Assembly: GCA_017645645.1 (NCBI GenBank)
Contig: JAGCOB010000023.1
Span: 34,354 to 98,353 of the forward strand
Direction: 5' to 3'
Source: Prevotella sp.
GTDB taxonomy: Bacteria > Bacteroidota > Bacteroidia > Bacteroidales > Bacteroidaceae
Length of the DNA: 64,000 bases
The translations under genes and the position numbers were made by a program. Numbering within the stretch: the first letter of the stretch is position 1; the number at the start of each line of letters is the position of its first letter. This document shows, one piece after another, positions 27,116 to 35,691 of this stretch. A model generated the notes under the pieces. That model was given only the letters and a program-made list of their open reading frames with translations, had not been told where the DNA came from and did not search any database.

Positions 27116-28255
27116 CTATTTCACGCCCACAATCTTGGTCTTGGGCAGTTCACGGTTGCGTTTGTTGACCACCGTGACGACGGACTGAGCGAGGTTGATG
27201 AAGGCGATGCCCGTTGCCGTGTCGCTGTTGAGGGCGGCAGGTGTGCCTTGGTCACCGCTGTCGCAGATGCCCTGTACAAGGGGTATCTGGGCGAGTAGGG
27301 GGACGTTCATCTCCTCAGCGAGTTGTTTACAACCCTCCTTGCCGAAGATATAGTAACGGTTCTCAGGCAGTTCGGCAGGCGTGAACCACGCCATGTTCTC
27401 CACGAGTCCGAGGATGGGGACGTTGACCTTCTCGTTGCGGTACATGTCAATACCCTTACGAGCATCGGCAAGTGCCACCTGCTGAGGGGTGGAGACGATG
27501 ATGGCACCAGTGATGGCAAGGGTCTGCAAGAGCGTCAGATGGATGTCGGAAGTGCCAGGCGGTGTGTCGAGGATCAGGTAGTCGAGTTCCCCCCAGTCGG
27601 CATCGGCAATGAGTTGTTTCAGTGCATTCGATGCCATACCGCCGCGCCAGAGCGTTGCCGTCTCAGGACTGACGAAGAAACCGATGGAGAGCAGTTTGAC
27701 CCCATATGCCTCGATGGGTTCGATGAGGTCGCGTCCGTCGACATTGACGGCATAGGGACGTGCATCCTCTGCCTTGAACATCTTCGGCATCGAAGGTCCG
27801 AAGATATCGGCATCCAACAAGCCCACCTTATAGCCTAAGCGAGCCAGTGCGATGGCGAGGTTGGCAGACACGGTACTCTTACCCACGCCGCCCTTGCCGC
27901 TGCTGACGGCAACGACATTCTTCACCTGCGGCAACATCTTGCCGACCTCAGGGCGAGGCTTCGACTTGAACTCTGTCTGGATGGTGACCTCAATTGGCTC
28001 TTGGCTGTTAGCATTTTGCTTTTGGCAATGATACTTGATGGCAGCCTCGGCAGCCTTGACGGTCGACTTCAGAAAAGGGTCGGTGTCGCGTGGAAACTCC
28101 AGCACGACACTCACCTTCCAGGGTTCTCCTTCTTTCTGAGGGGCAGCGACGACCGGCTGGTCAGCCAGCATGCCGCTCTCTATGATATTCTTCTTCGTGC
28201 CTGCATACGTCACTGTCTGCAAGGCATCAACAATCATCTGGGGATATAATGTCAT
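27116..28255 (-). CDS. mrp: Mrp/NBP35 family P-loop ATPase (iron-sulfur carrier)
   Basis: 379 residues. An N-terminal DUF59/MIP18-like domain (about 1-90) leads to the deviant Walker A motif SSGKGGVGKSTVSANLA and to LLDADIFGPSMPK, then LILDTPPGTSD. Members carry and transfer Fe-S clusters. The usual CxxC before the IFG motif is absent: this copy reads NMAWFTPAELPENRYYIFG, as I recall for other Bacteroidota forms. The linker between domains contains QKQNANSQEPI encoded by a 7-bp repeat tract (27993-28027). Confidence 0.93.
   Translation of the reverse strand: MTLYPQMIVDALQTVTYAGTKKNIIESGMLADQPVVAAPQKEGEPWKVSVVLEFPRDTDPFLKSTVKAAEAAIKYHCQKQNANSQEPIEVTIQTEFKSKPRPEVGKMLPQVKNVVAVSSGKGGVGKSTVSANLAIALARLGYKVGLLDADIFGPSMPKMFKAEDARPYAVNVDGRDLIEPIEAYGVKLLSIGFFVSPETATLWRGGMASNALKQLIADADWGELDYLILDTPPGTSDIHLTLLQTLAITGAIIVSTPQQVALADARKGIDMYRNEKVNVPILGLVENMAWFTPAELPENRYYIFGKEGCKQLAEEMNVPLLAQIPLVQGICDSGDQGTPAALNSDTATGIAFINLAQSVVTVVNKRNRELPKTKIVGVK
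27993..28027. repeat. 7-bp tandem repeat tract (TTGGCT type) in mrp
   Basis: Five units: ATTGGCT, CTTGGCT, GTTAGCA, TTTTGCT, TTTGGCA. Translated on the minus strand as QNANSQEPI in the linker between the DUF59-like and ATPase domains. Confidence 0.8.
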
Positions 28256-28270
28256 TCTTATTATGTTTAT

Positions 28271-29710
28271 TTATTCGTAATGGGTATCGAGGTAGGTGAC
28301 GTGGGTAACGAGATACTCCTCGATACCGTGCTTGCCGTCAGCACCACCGATACCACTCTTCTTCACACCAGCGTGGAAGCCCTGCATCGCCTCGAAGTGC
28401 TCGCGGTTGATGTAAGTCTCACCGAACTCCAGTTCACGTGCCACACGGGTGGCTGTGTCGATGTCCTTGGTGAATACAGAGGAGGCAAGACCGTATTCGC
28501 AGTCGTTGGCCCACTGGATAGCCTGGTCGATGCCGTCGAACTCCACCAACGGGATGACGGGACCGAAGGTCTCCTCATGGATGATATCCATATCCTGGGT
28601 ACAATTGTCGAGGACGGTAGCGGCATAGAAATAGCCCTTGTCGCCCACGCGATGACCGCCGCAGAGCAGTTTGGCACCCTGTTTGATGGCGCGCTCCACC
28701 TTCTCCGTTACACTCTCCAGGGCGCGGGCCTCTACCAACGGTCCCATGTCGACGGTGTGGTCCTTGCAGACATCACCCACCTTGACAGCCTCCATCTTCT
28801 TGACGAGGATATCGGTGAACGCCTTCTTCACGGCTTTGTCGACGTAGACGCGCTCAGCATTGTTGCAGATCTGGCCGTTGTTGCCGATACGGCTGTCGAC
28901 AATCCACTGGGCAGCCTTCTCCAGGTCGGCATCCTTGCAGACGATGGCAGGAGCCTTGCCGCCTAACTCAAGACTGACCTTCGTGATATTCTTTGAGGCG
29001 GCAGCCATGATACTCTCACCGGCACCTACGGAGCCTGTCACACTGACAATGTCGATCTTGGGAGAGCCAGCCATCTCGTTGCCGATGACACTTCCCTTAC
29101 CCGTCACGATATTGATGACACCCTTCGGCAGTCCTACCTTGTCGACGACCTCGCCGAAGACGGTACAGTTCTCAGGCGTCAGTTGTGAGGGTTTGATGAC
29201 GATGGTACAGCCGGCAATGAGGGCAGCACCAGCCTTGCGGGCAATGAGGAAGAACGGGAAGTTCCAGGGGAGGATGCCAGCGACGACACCAATGGGTTTC
29301 TTGGTCAGGAAGATGGTCTCGTTAGGACGGTCGCTGGGGATAATCTCACCCTCAATATGACGGGCAAACGATGCCATATAGTCAAAGTACTCAGCCGTCA
29401 CGTCGACCTCGATGGTCGCCCATGTGATGGTCTTTCCCTGTTCACGCATGATGATATCTATGAACTCCTCACGACGCTCACGGATGCCGTTGGCGAGTTT
29501 TTTCAACCAGGCGGCACGCTCGATGGCAGGAGTCTTTGCCCATGCCTTCTGGGCTGCCTTGGCGGCATCCAGCGCACGGTTGACATCCTCGATAGTGCCT
29601 TCCGGCTGACGGGAGATGACTTCCTCCGTGGAGGGGTTTAACACGTCGATCCACTGGCCGTTGCTGCTCTCGCAGAACTGACCGTCAATGTACATTCTTA
29701 AGTCTTTCAT
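28271..29710 (-). CDS. aldA: Lactaldehyde/glycolaldehyde dehydrogenase
   Basis: 479 residues, full length. Close to E. coli AldA along its whole length: MYIDGQF near the start, GILPWNFPFFLIARK, the glutamate in LELGGKAPAIV (about 250) and the cysteine nucleophile in GQICNNAERVYV (about 285), then FEAMQGFHAG and SGIGGADGKHG at the C-terminus. It oxidises L-lactaldehyde to lactate with NAD, a step in fucose and rhamnose use. No fuc/rha genes lie nearby. Spacing to dsbD (12 bp) and mrp (15 bp) suggests one transcript. Confidence 0.94.
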   Translation of the reverse strand: MKDLRMYIDGQFCESSNGQWIDVLNPSTEEVISRQPEGTIEDVNRALDAAKAAQKAWAKTPAIERAAWLKKLANGIRERREEFIDIIMREQGKTITWATIEVDVTAEYFDYMASFARHIEGEIIPSDRPNETIFLTKKPIGVVAGILPWNFPFFLIARKAGAALIAGCTIVIKPSQLTPENCTVFGEVVDKVGLPKGVINIVTGKGSVIGNEMAGSPKIDIVSVTGSVGAGESIMAAASKNITKVSLELGGKAPAIVCKDADLEKAAQWIVDSRIGNNGQICNNAERVYVDKAVKKAFTDILVKKMEAVKVGDVCKDHTVDMGPLVEARALESVTEKVERAIKQGAKLLCGGHRVGDKGYFYAATVLDNCTQDMDIIHEETFGPVIPLVEFDGIDQAIQWANDCEYGLASSVFTKDIDTATRVARELEFGETYINREHFEAMQGFHAGVKKSGIGGADGKHGIEEYLVTHVTYLDTHYE

Positions 29711-29722
29711 ACTTGTGTAGTT

Positions 29723-31756
29723 TTAGTGATTATTAGTAGATGTTTTACTTTGGTTCAATCCATTGTCCAACCACTGGAGATACTCCTGGATATCCTCATT
29801 ATAGGAACGGGAGGGCCCCAGCGGTTTGCCCTGTGCATCGAGCAGGACATAGAAGGGTTGGGTATTGGCTCCGAACTTAGTGGCTTGCAGATGACTCCAC
29901 TTGTCGCCAATGGTACGCAGCGTACGCTTCTGTCCGTTCACCTCCACCTCCATAGGCTGGGGGAGGGGAGTCTTGTCGTCGACATACAGGGAGATGAGCA
30001 CATAGTCCTGGGTGAGTCGGCGAGCCACCTCCTCATCGGTCCATACGGCAGCCTCCATCTTACGGCAGTTCACACAACCAAAGCCGGTGAAGTCGATGAT
30101 GACAGGCTTCTGCTGTTCACGGGCAAACGCCATACCTTGTTCGTAGTCCTTGAAAGGTGCCTCTACCACGGTAGTCTGAACAATCTTATAGTCCTGCGTA
30201 TACATCGGTGGTGTGAAGGCACTGATAGCCTTCAACGGTGCTCCCCATAGTCCAGGTATCATATAGATGGTAAAGGCAAAGGAGAGGAGTCCGAGGAAGA
30301 ACGGAATGATGGCTATTGGCTTTTGGCCGTTAGCTGTTGGTTCATCATGGGGGAAACGGAGCCATCCCATGAGGTAGGCACCCAGCAGTCCGAAGAGGGC
30401 TATCCATATCGACAGGAACACCTCTCTGTCTAACAACCGCCAACCATAGGCAAGGTCTGCCACACTCAGGAACTTCAGGGCGAAGGCGAGTTCGATGAAT
30501 CCCAACACCACCTTCACGGTATTCATCCATCCGCCTGACTTCGGCACTGACTTCAACAGCGACGGGAAGAGGGCAAAGAAGGCGAAGGGGATGGCTAGTC
30601 CGATGGAGAAGCCTAACATACCGAGGGTCGGTCCGAGGATATTTCCTTGGGTGGATACCGCCACCAACAGGAAACCGATGATGGGTCCCGTGCAGGAGAA
30701 CGATACCAGTACGAGGGTGAAGGCCATCAGGAAGATGGAAAGTAATCCTGTCGTCCGATCACTCTTCTGGTCTATCTTATTCGACCATGAGGAGGGTAGT
30801 GTCAGTTCGAAGGCTCCGAAGAAGGAGGCGGCGAAGACGATGAGCAACAGGGCGAAGAAGATGTTAAACCAGGCATTGGTGCTGAGGGCATTCAGTGCAT
30901 TGGCTCCAAAGAGTGCCGTCACCAATAGTCCCAACGCCACGTAGATAATGATGATGCTCAGTCCATAGGTCATCGCCTCACGGATGGCTTTTGAGCGTTC
31001 CTTGTTGCGCTTCAGGAAGAACGACACCGTCATGGGGATGATAGGCCACACGCAGGGAGTCAACAGAGCAAGGAAACCGCCTAACAGTCCTGCGAGAAAA
31101 ATATACCAAAGAGAATGGTCCGTAGGTGTATCGCTATAGCCTTGCAGTTCCTTAGTGACAGGTTGCCAGAGGTCAGTTGAAAGGTCAGAGCCCCCTAAGT
31201 TAGGGGGTTGGGGGTCTGAACAAATCTCTGTTGTAATAGTGTCTTTTTGATTCTTTGTTTTTGAATCCTCGTTCAGACCCCTGTCGTCCCCTAACTTAGG
31301 GGACAAAGTGACCATCCCTTCCTTCTTAAACTCCACCGTCGATGGCGGCATACACATCTCATCATTGCAGGCACCATATTCCAGGTAGCAGTCGATGGTG
31401 TATTTCTCCTTGGTGAACTTGATTTTCTGTACGAAGGTGGCGTTGTGCTCGAAGTAACGTACCTCCATGTCGAAGAGCTTGTCGAACATCTTCTGTTCAT
31501 TGCCCCGTGGTTTCAGTTTCCCTACCTTTTCTGCTCCCTCCATCTTGACGGCGTTGAAACTGGCGGCAATAGGACCATCCTTCAGGTTCGTCGAATAGAC
31601 ATGCCAGCCTGCGTCAATCTTTCCTGTGAAGACAATCTCCCCCTCACCGTTGGGGAGTTCTTTCAGTTGTGATGTGAAATGGACGGGGTCAACCATCTGT
31701 GCACTCATCGTCAGCACAGACAGCCATAACATGAATAAGGTGTATAATCTTCTCAT
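29723..31756 (-). CDS. dsbD: Thiol:disulfide interchange protein DsbD
   Basis: 677 residues from MRRLYTLFMLW, a signal peptide. The N-terminal DsbD-alpha domain has the GACNDEMCMPP cysteine pair, eight membrane spans follow (beta domain, FSCTGPIIG), and the C-terminal thioredoxin domain has FGCVNCRKMEA. It moves electrons from cytoplasm to periplasmic thiols. Two short-repeat insertions are visible: a palindromic element (31191-31302) in the linker before the first membrane span, and a 7-bp tract (30309-30342) in a loop, read EPTANGQKPI. The -7 element is only 7 nt before the ATG. Confidence 0.94.
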   Translation of the reverse strand: MRRLYTLFMLWLSVLTMSAQMVDPVHFTSQLKELPNGEGEIVFTGKIDAGWHVYSTNLKDGPIAASFNAVKMEGAEKVGKLKPRGNEQKMFDKLFDMEVRYFEHNATFVQKIKFTKEKYTIDCYLEYGACNDEMCMPPSTVEFKKEGMVTLSPKLGDDRGLNEDSKTKNQKDTITTEICSDPQPPNLGGSDLSTDLWQPVTKELQGYSDTPTDHSLWYIFLAGLLGGFLALLTPCVWPIIPMTVSFFLKRNKERSKAIREAMTYGLSIIIIYVALGLLVTALFGANALNALSTNAWFNIFFALLLIVFAASFFGAFELTLPSSWSNKIDQKSDRTTGLLSIFLMAFTLVLVSFSCTGPIIGFLLVAVSTQGNILGPTLGMLGFSIGLAIPFAFFALFPSLLKSVPKSGGWMNTVKVVLGFIELAFALKFLSVADLAYGWRLLDREVFLSIWIALFGLLGAYLMGWLRFPHDEPTANGQKPIAIIPFFLGLLSFAFTIYMIPGLWGAPLKAISAFTPPMYTQDYKIVQTTVVEAPFKDYEQGMAFAREQQKPVIIDFTGFGCVNCRKMEAAVWTDEEVARRLTQDYVLISLYVDDKTPLPQPMEVEVNGQKRTLRTIGDKWSHLQATKFGANTQPFYVLLDAQGKPLGPSRSYNEDIQEYLQWLDNGLNQSKTSTNNH
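30309..30342. repeat. 7-bp tandem repeat tract (TTGGCT type) in dsbD
   Basis: Units ATTGGCT, TTTGGCC, GTTAGCT, GTTGGTT after a partial ATGGCT. Read on the minus strand as EPTANGQKPI in a loop between membrane helices. Confidence 0.75.
31191..31302. repeat. Imperfect inverted-repeat element inserted in dsbD
   Basis: Arms 31191-31221 and 31271-31302 are inverted copies of about 31 bp around a 49-bp centre. Each arm itself begins with the palindrome CCCCTAAGTTAGGGG and ends with GGGGTCTGAAC. The element stays in frame and adds about 37 residues (SPKLGDDRGLNE ... SDPQPPNLGGSD) between the periplasmic alpha domain and the first membrane span. Confidence 0.82.
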
Positions 31757-31763
31757 TAGGGTA

Positions 31764-31771
31764 CAAAGATA
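31764..31771 (-). promoter_or_regulatory. -7 promoter element of dsbD, leaderless arrangement
   Basis: Minus strand TATCTTTG; a CTTG (31795-31792) lies 20 bp upstream as an imperfect -33. The dsbD ATG starts 7 nt downstream. The promoter sits next to or within the end of the upstream LytTR gene. Confidence 0.55.
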
Positions 31772-31783
31772 CACACTTTATTT

Positions 31784-32506
31784 CTATTTGCCAAGAAATT
31801 TCGTATCAAGATAACGTTGGAACGCTTCTTTATAGTTGTCACCGATAGGCAGGTAGGTGTCAGCATCCATGATAATGCGGTTTTTATTGACCTCCTGAAT
31901 CTTTGTCAGATTGACGATATACGAGCGATGGATACGCATGAAAAACTCTGGTAGCTTTTCTTCCATCTTCTTCATCGAAAGAAGGGTGATGATGGGTTTT
32001 GGTTCTCCCTCTATGTAAATCTTCAGATACTCGCTCATGCCCTCGATATAACGGATGTCGGCAATGGTGACCTTGACGATGCGGTATTCGGTCTTGACGA
32101 AGATGGTATCGTCTTGGCTATTAGCAATTGGCTGTTGGCTATTAGCAGATGGCTCTATACGTTCCTTTATCCTGTTTGCCGCCCTTTGGAAGTCCTGCAG
32201 ACCGAAAGGCTTCAGGAGGTAGTCGACGGCATTAACCTTAAAGCCCTCGACGGCATACTCGCTATAGGCGGTGGTGAAGACGACCAGGGGCGGAGCCTGC
32301 AGCGACTTGACGAACTCCATACCGTTGAGGTCGGGCATGTTGATGTCGCAGAAGATGGCATCTACCGTTTCCTGTTCCAGAAACTTCCTCGCCTCCAGGG
32401 CACTCTGACACTGGGCAGCCAGTTCGAGGAAGGGAATCTTACCGATATAGGTCACCAGTTGCTGTAACGCCAGCGGTTCGTCGTCAATAGCCAGACATCT
32501 GATCAT
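31784..32506 (-). CDS. LytTR family response regulator
   Basis: 240 residues. Receiver domain 1-120 with CLAIDDEPLA, the phosphoacceptor aspartate in IFCDINMPDLNGM (about 55) and the lysine in LLKPFGLQDF. The LytTR DNA-binding domain (about 140-240) has the FMRIHRSYIVNL and LPIGDNYKEAF motifs. Between them, a 42-bp 7-bp-repeat tract encodes exactly 14 residues (EPSANSQQPIANSQ). Its ATG overlaps the kinase stop as ATGA on the kinase side, so the pair is translationally coupled. Confidence 0.95.
   Translation of the reverse strand: MIRCLAIDDEPLALQQLVTYIGKIPFLELAAQCQSALEARKFLEQETVDAIFCDINMPDLNGMEFVKSLQAPPLVVFTTAYSEYAVEGFKVNAVDYLLKPFGLQDFQRAANRIKERIEPSANSQQPIANSQDDTIFVKTEYRIVKVTIADIRYIEGMSEYLKIYIEGEPKPIITLLSMKKMEEKLPEFFMRIHRSYIVNLTKIQEVNKNRIIMDADTYLPIGDNYKEAFQRYLDTKFLGK
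32113..32154. repeat. 7-bp tandem repeat tract (TTGGCT type) in the LytTR regulator
   Basis: Six complete units: CTTGGCT, ATTAGCA, ATTGGCT, GTTGGCT, ATTAGCA, GATGGCT. 42 bp is a multiple of both 7 and 3, so the frame is kept. It encodes the interdomain linker. Confidence 0.92.
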
Positions 32507-33669
32507 GTGAGTGGTATTTGAAGTTCAACATTATAGGTCTCAGAATCGTCCTGTATATTCAGTGTATAGTTTTCTCCATAGAGTAAGTTTAACCGTTGTT
32601 TAACATTGGCAAGTCCCACGCCGCCTTGCTGGCTGTTGGCTGTTGGCTGTTGGCAGTTGGCTTTCGAGTTACGACAAGTAAAATTGAGAATTGAAAATTG
32701 AGAATTGAAAATTATGTCTGCCTTCACATGGATGAACGAGTCATGTTGGTAACTGATGCCGTGTTTGAAGGCATTCTCGATAAACGTGATGAGCATGAGG
32801 GGCGGCACTTGGTAGTCGGGGACCTCCGTGTGGAGGTCGACCTGTACGTCCACCTTGTCCGTATAACGCAGTCGCATCAGGGTGACGTAATGGCGGATGA
32901 AGTCGAACTCCCGACTCAGGGGTACTCCCTTCTTGTCACCCTCATAAAGTACGAAACGCATCATCTTCGACAGTTCCAGGATGGTGTCCTTTGCCTTCTC
33001 AGGGTCGATGTCCACCAACGCATGGATATTGTTGAGCGTGTTCATGAAGAAATGCGGATTGATCTGGTACCGCAGGTATTCCAGTTGCTGTTCCAGGTTC
33101 TCCTTCTCCAGAGCCATGAGTTGCTTGGCATCATGGCGCGACTTGAAATAGAGCTTGATGCCGATATTCATGCCCAGCATCAGGATGAGGATGATGAGGG
33201 CGATGACATCATGCTGTCCCACCACCATAGGAGGCCTGTGCCGTCCGTGGTCCTTGAAGTCGCGGGGACGGGGAGGACGCTGATGGTGTGGCTCCATCTG
33301 TTCTCGGTGCGACGGCTCCATCTGTTCCATAGGTGGCGGCTCGTGGTTGAACGCCCTGCGTTCCGTGGGACGGTTCGTGCATTGGTAGACGATGAATCCT
33401 CCAATCATCACGGCAACGATGCCGAAGTACAGGGCACGGCGTTGCTTATATACCAACAGGGGGGCGAGGAGGAAGTTATGGATGAGGAAGATGACAAGGA
33501 AGATGCCGAACTGTTTCCAGATCATGAACACCTCTCTCCACTCGAAGTCTATGACGGGGTTGCTGACAGAACGCATGTAGAGACTGAGCACTGGCACTGC
33601 GAAGAGCATGCCCCACAGTGCCAGATAAGTCAGATTCTCATGTTTCTTCTGTTCTTTCATCCATTTCAT
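32503..33669 (-). CDS. LytS-type sensor histidine kinase with His/Pro-rich extracytoplasmic loop
   Basis: 388 residues: four membrane helices, then a His_kinase domain with YQINPHFFMNTLNNIHALVD (phosphoacceptor histidine) and a HATPase domain (FIENAFKHGISY, GGVGLANVKQRL). Between helices 3 and 4 lies a segment of about 50 residues rich in His, Pro, Met and Arg (MEQMEPSHREQMEPHHQ, DHGRHRPPM), placed outside by positive-inside rules. Two 7-bp repeat tracts insert about 28 residues between the N-box and the G-box. Pairs with the LytTR regulator through a 4-bp gene overlap. Confidence 0.93.
   Translation of the reverse strand: MKWMKEQKKHENLTYLALWGMLFAVPVLSLYMRSVSNPVIDFEWREVFMIWKQFGIFLVIFLIHNFLLAPLLVYKQRRALYFGIVAVMIGGFIVYQCTNRPTERRAFNHEPPPMEQMEPSHREQMEPHHQRPPRPRDFKDHGRHRPPMVVGQHDVIALIILILMLGMNIGIKLYFKSRHDAKQLMALEKENLEQQLEYLRYQINPHFFMNTLNNIHALVDIDPEKAKDTILELSKMMRFVLYEGDKKGVPLSREFDFIRHYVTLMRLRYTDKVDVQVDLHTEVPDYQVPPLMLITFIENAFKHGISYQHDSFIHVKADIIFNSQFSILNFTCRNSKANCQQPTANSQQGGVGLANVKQRLNLLYGENYTLNIQDDSETYNVELQIPLT
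32628..32662. repeat. 7-bp tandem repeat tract (TTGGCT type) in the LytS kinase
   Basis: Five units: GCTGGCT, GTTGGCT, GTTGGCT, GTTGGCA, GTTGGCT. Read as KANCQQPTANSQQ immediately before the G-box. Confidence 0.92.
32682..32713. repeat. 7-bp tandem repeat tract (AATTGAG type) in the LytS kinase
   Basis: Four and a half units AATTGAG, AATTGAA alternating. Read as FNSQFSILNF. Only 19 bp from the other tract, so two sub-types sit side by side in one ATP-lid loop. Confidence 0.92.
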
Positions 33670-33699
33670 ATAACGTACAGCTAGGATGATTATTGTATG

Positions 33700-35568
33700 T
33701 TACCAGCCACCGGGAAAGCCTCCAGGTTCACCGCCTCCAGGACCGCCACCCATACCGCTGTTGCTGATGGTGTTGGAGGCTGTCACCGTTGTTGAGCTGC
33801 TGCTCGTTTTCAGCGTGTAACTGCTGCCACTGACCAGCTCTGGTGTACTGATGATGATGGTATTATTGCCGCTATAGGCGACCGGGGGCATCGTGAAGGT
33901 ATAAAGTGTCTTGCTGCTGTTGCTGATGCTGACGGTACCATTGGCAGAGACAGAACCTGTCGTGGTGATGATACCCTGTGTGGTGCTTCCTAAATTGCCG
34001 TCTACACGTCCTCCGATAGAAAAGAGATAACCGCCGGTGATATAGAGCTTCTTCTGTTCATTGATGTCGATGCCGGCTTCTGCACCATTCGCTCCGCAGG
34101 CGATAATGGTACCCCCCTTGATATACATATTCCCATTGGCATCAATGGCATCGTTGTTCGTTCCAACGGCAACTACCGTACCACCTGTGAAGGTCATGTC
34201 TCCTGTAGAGTTGAGGCCATCGTCATGAGCGTAAACTAAAATCGTGCCACCATTCACCTCAAAGGTACCCTTGCTCTCTATACCTTCCGCATTATTGCCG
34301 CTGGTACGTACCATGATATCGCCACCTGAGATTTGTAAGACACCGTAGGTCGTCGTGGTAGTACCGTCCTCCTCTTTTGTTCCAATCTTCATACCCTTTG
34401 GTGAGGATGTATAGGCGGCAGGCAGGTTGTCGGTATTCCCCGTATAGTTATGACTCTCGGTAGAGCCGTTGCTGTAATAAAGTCCACCTTCCGTGATGAT
34501 ACGGATCTTACCACCTGTGATATATCCTCCCAGGTCTGCCTTGACACCTTTGCCACCGCTGCCGGTAGCCTTGGCATACAGTTCTCCGCCATTCATGTAG
34601 AAGATACCGTCACTGCCAATACCTGCTGCTGCCTTGGTGTCTCCGCCGTAGGTAAGGGTCTCGTCTACTTCCCATGTACCATTACCAGTAGCAATCACTG
34701 TTGTACGCCCGCCATTGATGGTGATGTTTGCGTCTCCATTGATCGCTTTACCACCGTCTGCAGAAACCTCTACATTGATGATACCGCCATTGATGAACAT
34801 GTTGTCACCTGCTTTGATACCGTTATTTTCTGTGGATTTGACATAGAGGTTGACACCTTTGTCGATGACGATGTTGCTCTTGCCATGAATCCCATTCTTA
34901 TACGTTCCGTAAACGTCCAGGGAACCATCACCGCTGATCAGGAGTTTTCCCTTGCTGAAGAGAGCACCCTTATGGTCTTCCGTAGTTCCGTCTGTCAACT
35001 TGTTGGTACCGCTGACAACAAGGTAGGCATTGCCTTTGCTTTCCAAGTCAAGGGCTGTGGTAGTGGTACTGGTGATATTGGCATTACTGAGGTTCAACTC
35101 GAAATCTGTCTTGCCGTCAATGGTCAGCGAACCGTCTGTCGTGGTACCAGTGACGACATAGCAGATGCCCTCCGTACTGCCGTGATTGAGCGTTACGTCA
35201 TGACCGTTAATCGTCACGGTGACACCCTCGACGGCAGGATCGACAGGACTCGATATGTCGATGTTCACGATTGTCTCAAAGGTATGGGCACTGGGTGCGT
35301 CACCCTCCTCAGGATACTGGGCGGTGGCAGCAGAAGTAGGCTCTGCCGTCTCCTTGTCAAGGGCGATGGTGAAGGTCTTCATCTCACTATAGGAACCCGA
35401 AGTGGTTCCTCCTGTGTTATCGCCTCCGCTGTTGTTGTCATCATTGTTGACGACATAACCATTATCGTTGTCCAGCGGGTCGTCCGACGAACAGGCTGTC
35501 GTCATTGTCATCATCGTCATGGCTGCCATGAGCATGACGGGCATCATCTTCTTTTTCATCTTATTCAT
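33700..35568 (-). CDS. Carbohydrate-binding Cthe_2159/DUF4353-type lipoprotein
   Basis: 622 residues. Lipoprotein signal with a cysteine in MTTACSSDD and an Asp/Asn/Gly-rich linker. The body is made of beta-helix rungs with repeated GDxxxxGG-type turns (INGGIINVEV, GGRTTVIATGNG, NGGTILVYAHDDGLNS, GGTVVAVGTNNDAIDANG), as in the Cthe_2159 family of cellulose/acid-sugar binding proteins. The C-terminus is GGGPGGGEPGGFPGGW. It has its own promoter with the -33 element inside the terminator of the next upstream gene. Surface polysaccharide binding is inference from the family. Confidence 0.85.
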   Translation of the reverse strand: MNKMKKKMMPVMLMAAMTMMTMTTACSSDDPLDNDNGYVVNNDDNNSGGDNTGGTTSGSYSEMKTFTIALDKETAEPTSAATAQYPEEGDAPSAHTFETIVNIDISSPVDPAVEGVTVTINGHDVTLNHGSTEGICYVVTGTTTDGSLTIDGKTDFELNLSNANITSTTTTALDLESKGNAYLVVSGTNKLTDGTTEDHKGALFSKGKLLISGDGSLDVYGTYKNGIHGKSNIVIDKGVNLYVKSTENNGIKAGDNMFINGGIINVEVSADGGKAINGDANITINGGRTTVIATGNGTWEVDETLTYGGDTKAAAGIGSDGIFYMNGGELYAKATGSGGKGVKADLGGYITGGKIRIITEGGLYYSNGSTESHNYTGNTDNLPAAYTSSPKGMKIGTKEEDGTTTTTYGVLQISGGDIMVRTSGNNAEGIESKGTFEVNGGTILVYAHDDGLNSTGDMTFTGGTVVAVGTNNDAIDANGNMYIKGGTIIACGANGAEAGIDINEQKKLYITGGYLFSIGGRVDGNLGSTTQGIITTTGSVSANGTVSISNSSKTLYTFTMPPVAYSGNNTIIISTPELVSGSSYTLKTSSSSTTVTASNTISNSGMGGGPGGGEPGGFPGGW

Positions 35569-35598
35569 TTTTTTGATTATTACTCAGATTAGATGATG

Positions 35599-35630
35599 CA
35601 AAAGTAGACAAAAAGAACCGGTTCGCCAAA
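35599..35630 (-). promoter_or_regulatory. Promoter of the Cthe_2159-type lipoprotein
   Basis: Minus strand TTTG (35630-35627), 20-bp spacer, TACTTTTG (35606-35599). The -33 element falls in the loop of the upstream gene's terminator hairpin (35611-35650). Confidence 0.7.
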
Positions 35631-35650
35631 AATATTCAGCGAACCGGCTT
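35611..35650 (-). terminator. Terminator of the LEA-like lipoprotein gene
   Basis: Minus strand GCCGGTTCGC pairs with GCGAACCGGT around an 11-12 nt loop, followed by TCTTTTTG. Good rho-independent signature. Confidence 0.8.
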
Positions 35651-35664
35651 ATTTCTTCAACGAA

Positions 35665-35691
35665 ATTGGCTATTAGCTAACGGCTATCTTA
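35665..35691. repeat. 7-bp tandem repeat tract (TTGGCT type) at a gene end
   Basis: ATTGGCT, ATTAGCT, AACGGCT and a decayed ATCTTAC. It touches the stop codon of the LEA-like lipoprotein gene (35689) and lies between it and the terminator. Confidence 0.7.

Noticed and set aside
32698-33684. 328-codon open frame antisense to the LytS kinase
   Set aside because: Translation is His/Val/Asp-rich without a domain, and the minus-strand kinase is certain.
34450-35592. 380-codon open frame antisense to the Cthe_2159-type lipoprotein
   Set aside because: Mirror of the Gly/Thr/Asp-rich beta-helix codons; no domain, no promoter.
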